From positions 148,391 through 212,390 of the forward strand of contig DLHF01000026.1 of assembly GCA_002483085.1 (NCBI GenBank): a stretch of 64,000 nt of DNA, in the 5' to 3' direction. This stretch comes from Ignavibacteria bacterium UBA7675. GTDB lineage: Bacteria > Bacteroidota > Ignavibacteria > Kapaibacteriales > UB7675. Shown here piece after piece: positions 26,501 through 35,055 of the stretch; within the stretch, counting starts at the first letter, position 1, and each line of letters begins with the position of its first letter. A program made the translations under genes and the position numbers. The notes beneath the pieces were generated by a model, which saw only the letters and a program-made list of their open reading frames with translations, had not been told where the DNA came from and ran no database searches.

Positions 26501-27874
26501 GAGCTTCTTATCCTCGCTTTCCCGAGTGCTCTCATTTTTACATGGGATCGCGCCCAAAGCCGCATCGTACCACTGTGGTATTTTCCAGCGGCTCTGTCGA
26601 ACACGGCAATCGTGCACGATTTTAATGGCAATGGCACAAAGGAATTTGGATTTGTGACAAGCGATAGAGTGGAGTTTTTTGAGTATATCGACAATGCCGG
26701 GCAACGTCCGACGGCGCCGACAGGTCTTGCAGGCTATACCACAGGAGCTTCCGAAGCATTCTTGCGCTGGAACCCCACATCGCAGGCACAACAGTACAAT
26801 GTGTACGGCGGCAAAGTGCAGGGGAATCAGCCGGTAAAGGTCACGCAGATGGGCACAACCACTACCGCGAGCATCACAATTTCTGGACTGGACCCCGGAA
26901 CCGAATACCTGTTTGTAGTAACCACATTCAACAATACGTTTGCACAGCCAGAAAGTGATTTTTCGGGTGATATTACAGTGTTCACCCACGAGCCAGTTGC
27001 TCCGGAAAGTGTGCAGGTAATCGACAGGTTTTCTCTGCGCGTGCGCTTCTCGGGCGATCTCCCGGAAAAGGCAATCGAGCCTTCGCTGTTTACAGTAGCA
27101 GGCACAGGCTTTCCTTCTACCATTCTCTCCTCGGGCAATCAGTTCGTCGTGCTGCGTTTTTCCTTCCCCCTGCCATCAGGCTTACAGACGCTGCGCGTAG
27201 AATCGTTTCGCGACCGGTACAATAGCCCGACAACAATCGGCGACCTGGCGTTTGAAATACAACCGTCGAACGACCTACCGGAGCTGTATTTGACCTCTAT
27301 ACGCATTCTCAACCCGACGACAATTGATCTCTCCTTCTCCGAGCCTGTAGCAGCCGCTTCTGCATCGGCACCGCTGGCCTATCAGCTCGCTCCGGGCGGC
27401 ACAGTTGTTGCCGCTGCACCGCTCAGCACCCAGCCGGAAACCGTGCGCCTGCAGCTCGATCCAGCCGTACCTCTGCGCGCCATTGGCAGAAATTACGTGA
27501 TCACAGTAAGCGATATTACATCCGAAAGCGGGCATCATATGACTACCGGGCCGGGCAAAGCTCTTGGCTTTACGCTGGAAGCTCAGGATATTGCCGACGC
27601 ATACGCTTATCCCAACCCCGTGCGGCTTTCCGAAGAATCGTCGGTATTTTTTGGCAATCTAAAATTCGGCGCTGAAGTCACGATCCGCACGCTCGAAGGT
27701 GCAATTATTGCTACCCTTCGCGAGACAGACGGCAATGGCGGTGTGGAATGGGACTGCCGCGATACAACGGGATCGCTGATCGGCAGCGGTGTTTATATCT
27801 ACTCGGTGCGCTCTACCGACAGCAACGGCTCAACAGCCGAATCCGACATGAAAAAATTTGCGGTGGTGCGGTAG
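23573..27874 (+). CDS. T9SS-exported subtilisin-like S8 protease with FG-GAP and Fn3 domains
   Basis: This 1433-aa protein has a signal peptide (about 1-38, hydrophobic FLSLFFALCLYATAAAS), an inhibitor-I9-like propeptide (about 40-140), then S8: Asp ~177 (GVVDTGID), His ~264 (HGHGTSVAG), Asn (ASSGNSN) and Ser ~417 (NGTSFSSPH). FG-GAP/VCBS-like blades follow (GDSNGDGVPEL, DIDNNGREEL, GDFDGDGKQEL, DIEGDGTKEIL), then a fibronectin type III domain (about 1045-1145), two further beta domains and a T9SS tail (YAYPNPVRLSEES, then GSGVYIYSV). It is probably secreted or surface-anchored. The start at 23573 places the charged n-region directly before the hydrophobic core. Confidence 0.92.
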   Translation: MDTSTHRLFCPARLFSPSRSVFLSLFFALCLYATAAASTTPSSVVVKLRSTTQPSQFLASVRTGTIASAQSLLVPRAKGMQAHVLSSPHYEALQRYVVITPSAGTTPDRLAALLRERGDVESVELNTVRQIEDSKQGIASTAAGDDRTSEQWALNLIQADKAWKKATGRGVVVGVVDTGIDFNHSEFAGQLYINAAEDANGNGTFEPWPSDEIVNGMTGDLDGKDNDNNGYIDDVSGYDFVDNSLPNFGDTRTRDPIAFDEHGHGTSVAGVIAARNDGSGITGVAYNARLLALRAFDSRGTGEDDDFAAAIVYGALNGAQVINLSFGDVYLSTILLDAIAFAHDFGCVVVASSGNSNSTQPHFPSDFSQVISVGSSTQTDARYQSSNHGSLVDLVAPGAGILTTERNNSYAPANGTSFSSPHVAAVAALLLEQRPSLTPTEIQGILTATADDLGDRGWDTDFGAGRLNAAAALGLLADAAVLISFPSLDYLVNKTESAELAVRGSVFAPFFQSYSVDITPEKDADKDSLWQRITSSDRQISDGTLAVIPTSQFSNGVYILRIRVEQSSGTVLEHRQRFSVSDAAPAFTAFTKYDAWENDQRSVVLSARTNHLTRMSARFRPKGSAASYREVTEVDRFTHTHTIAFGHDVEAGILYEAQAIAITVGGDSITTSFEFRREATAMPRSSVQLLDYTLPAGFLLNATADFYGDGSTSVVVASNDIDATYTRVFSFENNAFRSRDSIDHLWIPRGIGDSNGDGVPELFTQFGPRSSLFQNTGSSLFANRPFSDDTPNSDFWASTMTDIDNNGREELIGRSNSSYIVYSYANGAYNISATTSDNIPQPDPAGQIAVGDFDGDGKQELCYGSSQGGIVILEYRNGVFATEYSDDNDKFDGNYFISAVDIEGDGTKEILICTYKGSSFNSDREYDTPLWSFRLLRATAANTYSVIWQDYRYGVRPPNPYRSGVAVGNIDNKPGDELLILAFPSALIFTWDRAQSRIVPLWYFPAALSNTAIVHDFNGNGTKEFGFVTSDRVEFFEYIDNAGQRPTAPTGLAGYTTGASEAFLRWNPTSQAQQYNVYGGKVQGNQPVKVTQMGTTTTASITISGLDPGTEYLFVVTTFNNTFAQPESDFSGDITVFTHEPVAPESVQVIDRFSLRVRFSGDLPEKAIEPSLFTVAGTGFPSTILSSGNQFVVLRFSFPLPSGLQTLRVESFRDRYNSPTTIGDLAFEIQPSNDLPELYLTSIRILNPTTIDLSFSEPVAAASASAPLAYQLAPGGTVVAAAPLSTQPETVRLQLDPAVPLRAIGRNYVITVSDITSESGHHMTTGPGKALGFTLEAQDIADAYAYPNPVRLSEESSVFFGNLKFGAEVTIRTLEGAIIATLRETDGNGGVEWDCRDTTGSLIGSGVYIYSVRSTDSNGSTAESDMKKFAVVR

Positions 27875-27902
27875 GTCTCTTTGCAGTGTCTACTATTCGT
27901 TG

Positions 27903-28205
27903 TGAGCGCAAGCGTCTTCGCTCATACGTTTTGTCTCCGCACCGCGCGGCATGTGCCGCCGCGTGTTGTCCGCTCTTCTGCGCCCTTGCTACAGCATAGA
28001 GAATTGAGAATACAACGCAAAACAACTTCTCTCCTTTGCCCAACCCAGCCAATGGAGTTGCAGAGGTAGCGATACCAATCAAAGGTCGGAAAAGAAGAGC
28101 TCCTGCTGCCAGTCGTGCATCCGCTGCGGAGTGGGCCGAACAACCACGCGGCGGCACATGCCACGCGGTGCGAAGACTGAACACGAGGGCGAAAGCCGAA
28201 GCGCA
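27903..28205. repeat. Inverted pair of module A repeats (copies 4 and 5)
   Basis: Module A lies forward at 27903-27985 and reversed at 28125-28205. The arms share CTCCGCACCGCGCGGCATG / TTCGCACCGCGTGGCATG and TGCCGCCGCGTG, so a long imperfect stem with a loop of about 140 nt can form. The pair fills the 387-bp gap between two convergent genes, where no simple T-tailed terminator is seen. Confidence 0.8.
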
Positions 28206-28261
28206 CAACATTTAGCGTTTTTGCTTGCCGCCACCTTCCGACTCCAGACACATGCGAACAT

Positions 28262-28603
28262 CTACCGACCTTCTTTGTGACCGCCCTGCCCCAGCTCCTG
28301 TAGTTTTTCGTCGATACGCGCAAGGCGGTCGGCATTGCCCTGTTTTTCAAACAGCTCTTTAGCAGTCAGCAAATCTTCTGTTGCGGCGGCGGTATCATTG
28401 AAATAATCGTGGAGAAGCCCCCGATTGTAGTATGCCTCTGCGTAATCGGGCGATTCATTGATAGCGCTCGTAAAATCGTGCATAGCGCCTTTGAGATCGT
28501 CCAACGAAATTTTGGCAATACCCCGCTTTACGTATTCGGTGGCTTCCATGTGATAGTGTTTATCTCCAAAGAGGAAATCGCTGATCGACTTAAGAACGGA
28601 CAT
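28262..28603 (-). CDS. Small TPR protein
   Basis: This 113-aa cytoplasmic protein contains two to three tetratricopeptide units (about 30-105), for example AEAYYNRGLLHDYFNDTAAA. The start at 28603 is fixed by AGGAG 8 nt upstream and gives MSVLKSISDFLFGDKHYHME; the longer in-frame form has no ribosome site. TPRs bind protein partners, but no partner is evident. It is transcribed divergently from lpdA and converges on the subtilase gene across the repeat hairpin. Confidence 0.8.
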   Translation of the reverse strand: MSVLKSISDFLFGDKHYHMEATEYVKRGIAKISLDDLKGAMHDFTSAINESPDYAEAYYNRGLLHDYFNDTAAATEDLLTAKELFEKQGNADRLARIDEKLQELGQGGHKEGR

Positions 28604-28766
28604 ATATTCTCCTGAATAAAGTAAAGCAATCCATAGTTGTACACTCCACAGCACGCAAGCTACAACTGCACATCATGCCGCGCAAGGAATTAGCAGCAAA
28701 GGCACTGGCTGGCGGAGGCAAAAATCTGGCGGCTAACACATCGGATGCCGTTTCTGCAAAATTCTC

Positions 28767-28774
28767 TATATTTG
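28767..28774 (+). promoter_or_regulatory. Bacteroidota-type -7 box TATATTTG upstream of lpdA
   Basis: TATATTTG followed by TG lies 72 bp before the lpdA ATG. Confidence 0.6.
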
Positions 28775-28846
28775 TGTTCTGTATTGATACAGCGCGAACG
28801 GGAATATCCTCTTGTAGCGATCTTTTTTCATCAACGGGAACGTGTT

Positions 28847-30250
28847 ATGAACACTCATCAATGCGATGTGGTTGTCCTCGGCAGCGGTCCGGGCGGGTAC
28901 GTTGCGGCGATCAGGGCAGCGCAATTAGGTTTGAAAGCAATCTGTGTAGAGCGCGAACGGGTTGGCGGCGTGTGCCTGAACTGGGGCTGTATTCCTACAA
29001 AAGCCCTGCTGAAGAACGCAGAATACATGAATTTTCTGAACCACTCGGACGAGTACGGGTTCGGTATAAAAAACGTCGAGGTAGACTTTGGCAAGGTCGT
29101 TAGCCGCAGCCGTGGCGTGGCCGATAGAATGTCCAACGGCGTGACTTTTCTCTTCAAGAAGTACAAAGTGCAGCTTGTAACAGGCAACGGTGCATACACC
29201 TCGAAAAACGAGCTGGAAGTGCGCGATGCAAGTGGCAATGTGACTGACAAGATTCAGTTCAAGCACACAATTATCGCCACTGGCGCGCGCGCGCGCATGA
29301 TTCCCGGTATTGAAGTAGACCGCGACCGCGTGATTACGAGCACTGAGGCGATGATCCAGAAGGAAATCCCGAAATCGCTTATCGTCATTGGCGCAGGTGC
29401 TATTGGTGTGGAATTTGCTTATTTCTACAACGCATTTGGCACACAGGTGACGATCATCGAAATGATGGATCGTATTCTGCCGGTAGAAGACGAAGAAGTG
29501 TCGAAAGAGCTGGCACGGCATTTCAAAAAAGCTGGTATGAATCTCTACACTGAAACAAAAGTTGTCTCCGCTAAAAAAAGCGGCAACGGCGTGGAAGTAA
29601 TTGTCGAGAAAAAAGACGGCACCCGCGAAACGCTCAACGCCGATATCGCTCTGAACGCTGTAGGCGTACAGGGCAATGTGGAAAACATTGGTCTGGACAA
29701 CGTTGGGGTAACGGTAGAACGCGGCATGGTAAAAGTTGATAAATTCTGCCGTACAAATGTCGAAAACGTCTATGCAATCGGCGACGTAGCAGGCGCTCCC
29801 TGGCTCGCCCACAAAGCGTCGATGGAAGGCGTTGTGGCTGCCGAGCACATGGCTGGGCACCACACAAACGGCGTTGACTACAGCAATATTCCCGGCTGTA
29901 CCTATTGCCAGCCTCAGGTAGCGAGCGTAGGTCTTACCGAGAAAAAAGCACGCGAAGCGGGCTATGATATCAAAGTCGGGAAGTTCCCCTTCACTGCCAA
30001 TGGCAAAGCTCATGGCATTGGCGAGGCTGTCGGCTTTGTAAAGATGGTATTCGATGCGAAATACGGCGAAATCCTCGGCGCGCATATGATCGGCCCGGAT
30101 GTCACCGAGCTCATCGCCGAAGTAGTGCTTGGCCGCTCGCTCGAAGCAACGGCTCAGACGATTTTCAAAACCGTGCATGCCCACCCCACCCTGAGCGAAT
30201 CGGTGATGGAAGCAGCAGCGGTAGCATATGGCGAAGCAGTCAACTTCTGA
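28847..30250 (+). CDS. lpdA: Dihydrolipoyl dehydrogenase (E3)
   Basis: This 467-aa FAD flavoprotein reoxidises dihydrolipoamide in pyruvate/2-oxoglutarate dehydrogenase and glycine-cleavage complexes, using NAD+. It has FAD motif GSGPGG (~11-16), the redox disulfide in VCLNWGCIPTKAL (~43-55), NAD motif GAGAIGVEF (~183), YAIGDVAGAPWLAHKAS (~305) and the C-terminal catalytic HAHPTLSE (~444-451). The length is typical. The next gene, 68 bp downstream after a terminator, is lipB, which makes the lipoyl cofactor its partners carry. No E1/E2 subunits are nearby. Confidence 0.97.
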   Translation: MNTHQCDVVVLGSGPGGYVAAIRAAQLGLKAICVERERVGGVCLNWGCIPTKALLKNAEYMNFLNHSDEYGFGIKNVEVDFGKVVSRSRGVADRMSNGVTFLFKKYKVQLVTGNGAYTSKNELEVRDASGNVTDKIQFKHTIIATGARARMIPGIEVDRDRVITSTEAMIQKEIPKSLIVIGAGAIGVEFAYFYNAFGTQVTIIEMMDRILPVEDEEVSKELARHFKKAGMNLYTETKVVSAKKSGNGVEVIVEKKDGTRETLNADIALNAVGVQGNVENIGLDNVGVTVERGMVKVDKFCRTNVENVYAIGDVAGAPWLAHKASMEGVVAAEHMAGHHTNGVDYSNIPGCTYCQPQVASVGLTEKKAREAGYDIKVGKFPFTANGKAHGIGEAVGFVKMVFDAKYGEILGAHMIGPDVTELIAEVVLGRSLEATAQTIFKTVHAHPTLSESVMEAAAVAYGEAVNF

Positions 30251-30269
30251 TGCTAGCCCAGAACAACAC

Positions 30270-30306
30270 ACAGGCATTTCCGCACAGCCGGGAATGCCTG
30301 TTTTTG
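30270..30306 (+). terminator. Intrinsic terminator between lpdA and lipB
   Basis: Stem ACAGGCATTTCC / GGGAATGCCTGT (30270-30281 with 30290-30301, two imperfect pairs) followed by TTTTG. It ends 13 bp before the lipB start, so lipB would depend on read-through or its own start signal. Confidence 0.75.
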
Positions 30307-30318
30307 TAAGGAATCCCT

Positions 30319-30939
30319 ATGATAGACATTGAGCACTGGGGCCTTATCGGCTACCACGAAGCATGGCAGCGCCAGAAGGAACTCCAAGCCGCTGTGCAGG
30401 CCGGGCAGCGGCGCAGCACACTCGTACTGTGCGAACATCCTACCGTCATTACAATTGGCCGCAATGGCGGCCCCCACAATGTCCTTCCTCCGGCAGCGGA
30501 GCACAATATTCCTGTCGTATCTGTAAACAGAGGTGGCGATGTAACCCTACACAACCCAGGGCAGCTCGTAGGCTATACGATCTTCCGCCTTACCGACTTC
30601 CGCGAAGACCTTCACTGGTTCCTGCGCGAGATTGAAGCGTGTATTATCGAAACAATTGCCGTGTTTGGCATCGAAGGCGGGCGTGTAGAAGGCCTTACTG
30701 GCGTATGGGTAGAGGAAGCGCGCAAAATATGCGCTATAGGCATCCACTGCTCGCGCTGGGTGACTTCACACGGATTTGCACTAAACATCACAAACAACCT
30801 CGACGATTTTTTGTATATTGTGCCCTGCGGGATTACCGACAAGGCCGTGACATCGGTGAATTCCGAGAAAAAGTCGACTATTTCGATGGCAGAAGTACAG
30901 GGCGTGTGTGGGGAGATTTTCGCAAAAAAATTCAAATAA
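30319..30939 (+). CDS. lipB: Octanoyltransferase LipB
   Basis: This 206-aa protein transfers octanoate from acyl carrier protein to lipoyl domains, the first step of lipoate synthesis. It has the family signature GGDVTLHNPGQLVGY (~72-86), HPTVITIGR upstream, KICAIGIHCSRWVTSHGFALN with the catalytic Lys near 137, and the catalytic Cys170 in IVPCGI. The length is normal. An AAGGA ribosome site precedes the ATG. Confidence 0.96.
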   Translation: MIDIEHWGLIGYHEAWQRQKELQAAVQAGQRRSTLVLCEHPTVITIGRNGGPHNVLPPAAEHNIPVVSVNRGGDVTLHNPGQLVGYTIFRLTDFREDLHWFLREIEACIIETIAVFGIEGGRVEGLTGVWVEEARKICAIGIHCSRWVTSHGFALNITNNLDDFLYIVPCGITDKAVTSVNSEKKSTISMAEVQGVCGEIFAKKFK

Positions 30940-30966
30940 AAAGAGTTTTTCCGATTTTTCTCTTGC

Positions 30967-30993
30967 TTTGCGAATCCTGATGTACTAATTTTG
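30967..30993 (+). promoter_or_regulatory. Bacteroidota-type promoter for tRNA-Gly
   Basis: TTTG (30967-30970) and TAATTTTG (30986-30993) fit the -33/-7 arrangement and end 23 bp before the mature tRNA 5' end, a sensible promoter distance for a tRNA gene. Confidence 0.6.
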
Positions 30994-31015
30994 CAGTGTT
31001 CTTTTGAAACAACAA

Positions 31016-31088
<73 letters not shown>

Positions 31089-31124
31089 CGACGACTTCGG
31101 TCGTTCTCTTCCTCTTTATGCTGC

Positions 31125-31164
31125 ATGCCTTGCCATCAATCCCCCCGATGGTAAGGCATTTTTA
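31125..31164 (+). terminator. Intrinsic terminator after tRNA-Gly
   Basis: A 13-bp stem ATGCCTTGCCATC / GATGGTAAGGCAT (one G-T wobble) with a 9-nt loop, followed by TTTTATTT. Confidence 0.9.
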
Positions 31165-31229
31165 TTTCTGGTTCGACCGGAATCTCCGGCCAGCAGGTAT
31201 CTCCAACATGGGAACAATCGGGAGCACTC

Positions 31230-31832
31230 ATGGCAACAGTCGATGTTTTTGAACCGGCAATGCGCAGAAAGCAATTTCTCGCTATGCTGCTTGTTTATAC
31301 AGGGCTGATGCTCTGGCTTGGCGGATTAGTGTTTTTTGGATTTGGCGTCGCAGGTACAATCTTTAAGCACCTTTCCTCGCGCGACCTCGCTGGCGACCTC
31401 AATGGCATTATTCTGGGCCGCCTCAACGCCATAGAATTCGTCGCAGCGCTTCTGCTGGCAGGTGGGCTTATGTTGTACAATATCAAGCTCAATGTCTGGG
31501 CAAAAATCCCCATAGTCATAGCCGGTGTGATGCTCGTCATTGCCCTTATCTACGGTGTTGTTATCCGCTCGTCGTTGGACGATGTAAAATCGCGGATTGG
31601 CAGTTTCGACAATCCCTCCCCCCAAGAGCTCGAACTCAAAGCTGAGTTCGACGGCTACCACAAGTTGTATTCGCGCTTAGTCGGCATCAATATGGGATTG
31701 GGATTTATTCTGTTTGTCTGGCAAACGCTTATCTTCGCTTTTCCCGACCGATTTGTATCTGGGCCTACACAAAAAGAGATTCCGCCTGTGGAACCCGTTC
31801 CCGACGGCACACCGGATAGCACTCTATTGTAA
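31230..31832 (+). CDS. DUF4149/TMEM205-like membrane protein
   Basis: This 200-aa protein has four predicted membrane helices (about 17-38, 66-84, 93-112, 148-168), in the pattern of the DUF4149 family: GLVFFGFGVAGTIF in helix 1 and a conserved glycine-rich N-terminal half. The function is unknown. The P-rich C-terminus (PPVEPVPDGTPD) is cytoplasmic or periplasmic. GGGAG lies before the ATG. It is 14 bp ahead of the next gene, so the two are probably co-transcribed. Confidence 0.75.
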   Translation: MATVDVFEPAMRRKQFLAMLLVYTGLMLWLGGLVFFGFGVAGTIFKHLSSRDLAGDLNGIILGRLNAIEFVAALLLAGGLMLYNIKLNVWAKIPIVIAGVMLVIALIYGVVIRSSLDDVKSRIGSFDNPSPQELELKAEFDGYHKLYSRLVGINMGLGFILFVWQTLIFAFPDRFVSGPTQKEIPPVEPVPDGTPDSTLL

Positions 31833-31846
31833 TAGCAGGAGGTTTT

Positions 31847-32731
31847 ATGGCACTTATCGCTCTTCTGTTCCTGCTCGCGCAAAATGCCTCCCCGTTCTGG
31901 AACCACTGGGGCGACGGCAAAGCCGAGCTTTCTTCGTACACCGTTACCCAGAGCCGCTATGGCCAGCCTCGCGAGGCAATGGTAACGCTGATCTATGTAA
32001 CAGAGCCATTCTACAAAACCCGGCAGGTAAAAGCAGAGCGGCCACGACCAGGCGAGCCCGATGTTATCCAAGTGCTCAAGCTCAACCGCATTAAAAAATT
32101 TCGCACGGGCATCTACGACTACTCGCTCTTGTCGTCGGTCTTTGCACCGGTAAACGACTATAAAATGGAAAAAACATCGCTCGCCAAGGGCAGTCCGCTA
32201 AAAATTACATTTAGTGGACAGGAATGGTGCGGCATGGTATTCCACCAGCTCAACAGGCAGCCGGACGGCATGCAGTCGCGCCTCTTCAGCTACTTTGGCA
32301 CCGAGGGCGACACCGACGAATTGCTAAGCACCGAAGGCCCAGCTTTCTTTGCCGACGAACTTTTTATCGCCGTGCGCGAACTGCTCGCCCCTATGCCTAC
32401 AGGCTCTATTACCCTGTACCAGACCCTGGAAAACAGCAGGCTCTTTCACACGCCTCTGGCTGCGATGCAAGCGTCTGTAAGCCGAAAAGACAGCTCCTAC
32501 CGCCGGGGGCGCTCACAGATTCCAACAACCGAGTGGACAATAGCAGCGGGAACATTGGAGTGGCGGTTTTCTGTTGATAAAAAGTACCCGCATCTTATTC
32601 TCGCGTATCAATACCGGGATGGAGCCGCAGTAGTAGAACGAGGTGTAATCAAAACAACAAAACGCCTGCCCTACTGGGAGCTCCACGACAACGACGACGA
32701 GCACTACGCCAAAGAGCTGAGCGCGGAATAA
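31847..32731 (+). CDS. Conserved protein of the family often labelled septum formation inhibitor Maf
   Basis: This 294-aa protein begins with a short hydrophobic leader (MALIALLFLLAQNASPF) and then FWNHWGDGKAELSSYTVTQ, RYGQPREAMVTLIYVTEPF, VLKLNRIKKFRTGIYDYS. From memory this pattern belongs to a family that databases often call Maf, but there is no Maf nucleotide-pyrophosphatase motif here, so I would not use that name. It is likely exported or membrane-anchored, with unknown function. AGGAGG 5 nt before the ATG fixes the start. It is probably in an operon with the preceding DUF4149 gene. Confidence 0.7.
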   Translation: MALIALLFLLAQNASPFWNHWGDGKAELSSYTVTQSRYGQPREAMVTLIYVTEPFYKTRQVKAERPRPGEPDVIQVLKLNRIKKFRTGIYDYSLLSSVFAPVNDYKMEKTSLAKGSPLKITFSGQEWCGMVFHQLNRQPDGMQSRLFSYFGTEGDTDELLSTEGPAFFADELFIAVRELLAPMPTGSITLYQTLENSRLFHTPLAAMQASVSRKDSSYRRGRSQIPTTEWTIAAGTLEWRFSVDKKYPHLILAYQYRDGAAVVERGVIKTTKRLPYWELHDNDDEHYAKELSAE

Positions 32732-32847
32732 CATTGATTCCCAAAGGTGGCGTACAGCCTGCCGGGTAGCGATAATTTCGTTTATATTTTGCACGGGCTT
32801 CCGTAACTTGCGGTTTCCTCTTTTTTCTCCCTATCGGTGGGTTGATC

Positions 32848-33372
32848 ATGCCTTACATGGTTCGTTCTGGATTTCTCGACAGCGATGTCAAAACAGAAAA
32901 TCGCAATGGAACAATTACAGTGCAGGACAGTCTGGAGTGTACATTCGAGCCAGACCCATCGGACTCGACGGTGATCTACGCCATACTGCACGCCGGGGAG
33001 CGCATTCCGCTTGTCGTACACAGCGGCGAGAACAATGAGCTCACAATATCGCTGCGAGGATATTCGTATTCTGTTACGGTCTTGTCGGAGCGCGACCAAT
33101 ACTTTCAGCAGTTGCTCAAAGAAACAACGACCGCACAATCCGGCGCTGTAAAGGTAGCGGCTCCTATGCCGGGACTGATCAAACTTGTAAGTGCACAGAA
33201 TGGCCAGCAGGTAAAGCGGGGCGAGCGGCTTTTTATTCTCGAAGCAATGAAAATGGAAAACGACATCAAGGCCCCAGTCGATGGTGTTGTTTCGGGTGTG
33301 GCAGTAGAAGCAGGTGCCGCCGTAGAGAAAAATCACGTTCTCTGTATCATCGAATCCGGTTCACAACAATAG
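32848..33372 (+). CDS. Biotin carboxyl carrier protein (biotin/lipoyl attachment domain)
   Basis: This 174-aa protein has about 95 residues of small N-terminal domain followed by a biotinyl domain (about 102-170) with LEAMKMEND, where Lys135 is the biotinylation site. APMPGLI and the closing VLCIIESG complete the beta-sandwich. It resembles carrier subunits of acyl-CoA (propionyl/acetyl-CoA) carboxylases or decarboxylase gamma subunits rather than AccB of fatty-acid synthesis, which has a longer P/A linker. No carboxylase or carboxyltransferase gene lies in the window, so its enzyme partner must be elsewhere. It is followed 12 bp later by a T9SS gene. Confidence 0.88.
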   Translation: MPYMVRSGFLDSDVKTENRNGTITVQDSLECTFEPDPSDSTVIYAILHAGERIPLVVHSGENNELTISLRGYSYSVTVLSERDQYFQQLLKETTTAQSGAVKVAAPMPGLIKLVSAQNGQQVKRGERLFILEAMKMENDIKAPVDGVVSGVAVEAGAAVEKNHVLCIIESGSQQ

Positions 33373-33384
33373 CATGGATGGCGC

Positions 33385-34776
33385 ATGAATTCTTTTGCTC
33401 TTCGTTCTCTGCGTTGCGCGGCAATTACCGCTGCAATGGCTCTTACAGCCGGTGTACTTCCGGCTCAAGTATGGAAAAAAGTAGACGGCTCCTTTCAGGA
33501 TGTCCATACGCTGTTCTTCCCGAAAAATAACGCTGCGTGGATTGTAGTCGCTGCCGACGATATCCCAACCGATGAAATCCTCGCCGACCCCCTGAAATTC
33601 TCCTTCGGCAAAGGCTACAGAATGAGCGCCGACAGTGGAAAAACTTTTGGCGAAATTAAGTTAGATAACCTCTCCGCCCGGGATTTTGCCCAAATGCCCG
33701 GCAATCCGCAAACGTGGATCGCAGCAGTCAACGAGCCGTCGATTGGCGGTGTGGCAATCTCCTACGATAATGGCGAAACATGGGAAAATACAGCTCTGCC
33801 GCGCTGTAATACATCGAATTTTATCAGTCTTACCGTCCGACCCGGTACGCCGCTTACATTCTACGGGGCTGATGTTATCAGCGGTGTGGTGCAGTCCAAT
33901 GATACGTTCATGACCTGCAACCGCGTGTTTGAGAAAGCGCCCCTGCGCGATATCGCTATATCGCCAGTGAACCCCGATCTGATGTTTGCCGGTGCTTCCG
34001 GCCCTCCTTTTGGCGGCGTGTATGTCTCCAATGATGGTGGTAAAACCTGGGCACAGGACGAAGAACAAAACATGCAGCACCTGCGCGTGCTGAGCGTACA
34101 CCCCTCGTCATACGATCCGGCAATTGTCTTCTGTAGTGCCGACTCGCTGCTCCCGCTCGGCGGTGGCCGTCGTGGTACTGGCATTTACCGCAGCTTGGAC
34201 ACAGGAAAAACATGGCAGCTCGTTGGTGCCGAAGGCGCTCGCGTGTATTCTATTATCGAGCACCCGAAAGAATCTCGTATCATGTTGGCCGCAGGCGACA
34301 GCAGCGGTATCTGGGTAAGCGGTAACTGGGGTAAAAAATGGGAAAAGCTCAATAGCGGCCTGCCTGCAAATGCACAAGTGCGCGTAGTAGGCTTCCCGAA
34401 TTGGGACATCCCTGCTGGTGGCCCTATCGCCTTTGCAGGTTTGCTTAATGGCGGTGGACTGTACCGCTCCGAACCCATCGCTACATCCGTGGCCGATGGC
34501 GACGATCCGTATCCCTCGCCTTCTATCGAACCGAATTTCCCCAACCCGTTCGACAAAAGCACGGCCTTCTACTGGAATAATCCCCGCATGCAGCCAACGA
34601 AAATTACTGTGTCGGATATGTTCGGCAAGGAAATTCAAGTGCTGTTCAATGGTGTTTCGGAGCAGGGGCGCCATTATGTGGAGTGGAATGCCGAGAAAGT
34701 ACCAGCAGGTTTGTACATGCTTACGATTACTGCCGGGACAAAAACGCTCCAGCAAAAGCTGATGGTAACGCGCTAA
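33385..34776 (+). CDS. T9SS-exported BNR/Asp-box beta-propeller protein
   Basis: This 463-aa protein has a signal peptide (about 1-27). Five Asp-box-like motifs spread over 75-325 (SADSGKTFG, SYDNGETWE, SNDGGKTWA, SLDTGKTWQ, SGNWGKKWE) indicate a sialidase-like/VPS10-like propeller. No catalytic sialidase residues are recognised. A T9SS type-A tail runs from about 375 (PNFPNPFDKSTAF) through ISDMFGKE-like VSDMFGKEIQ to PAGLYMLTITAG. It is probably secreted or surface-attached; similar propellers are common Bacteroidota exoproteins of unknown role. Confidence 0.88.
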   Translation: MNSFALRSLRCAAITAAMALTAGVLPAQVWKKVDGSFQDVHTLFFPKNNAAWIVVAADDIPTDEILADPLKFSFGKGYRMSADSGKTFGEIKLDNLSARDFAQMPGNPQTWIAAVNEPSIGGVAISYDNGETWENTALPRCNTSNFISLTVRPGTPLTFYGADVISGVVQSNDTFMTCNRVFEKAPLRDIAISPVNPDLMFAGASGPPFGGVYVSNDGGKTWAQDEEQNMQHLRVLSVHPSSYDPAIVFCSADSLLPLGGGRRGTGIYRSLDTGKTWQLVGAEGARVYSIIEHPKESRIMLAAGDSSGIWVSGNWGKKWEKLNSGLPANAQVRVVGFPNWDIPAGGPIAFAGLLNGGGLYRSEPIATSVADGDDPYPSPSIEPNFPNPFDKSTAFYWNNPRMQPTKITVSDMFGKEIQVLFNGVSEQGRHYVEWNAEKVPAGLYMLTITAGTKTLQQKLMVTR

Positions 34777-34802
34777 TTGCTGCGCTCTGCTGATGTAATT
34801 TC

Positions 34803-35047
34803 ATGGGCACGGGCGTGCTATGGCGCCCGGCTCGCCGCTGTCACCATTCGACCTCGTCCGCGCATCGTTCTTACGATAACACCGCTTCGCCGGTTTGCCC
34901 GAAGGATAGCCGCCAGTAGAAGTCTATATCGTTCGCGAAGAGAGCAATTGCGGGCAATAGTGCCCGAACCTCTGCGATGAAGGCCGAACACCACGCAACG
35001 GACGTGCAGCGCGGTGCAAAGGCAAAGCGCGAGGCCAAAGACAGAAG
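34803..35047. repeat. Mosaic of intergenic repeat modules (degenerate B, C, reversed A)
   Basis: In the 333-bp gap 34777-35109 there is first a degenerate reversed module B (34803-34850). Module C follows, GTCCGCGCATCGTTCTTACG (34856-34880, ending ATAAC), also present at 39063. Last is a reversed module A (34991-35047, reading CTTCTGTCTTTGGCCTCGCG, then TTTGCACCGCGCTGCAC on the minus strand). Confidence 0.65.
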
Positions 35048-35055
35048 ACCATAAA

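Noticed and set aside
28925..30277. 450-codon open frame antisense to lpdA
   Set aside because: lpdA has every catalytic motif on the plus strand. The antisense product has no recognisable domain and a skewed composition.
31847..32731. Maf nucleotide pyrophosphatase
   Set aside because: The family label is common for similar proteins, but no Maf active-site motif is seen and an N-terminal hydrophobic leader is present.
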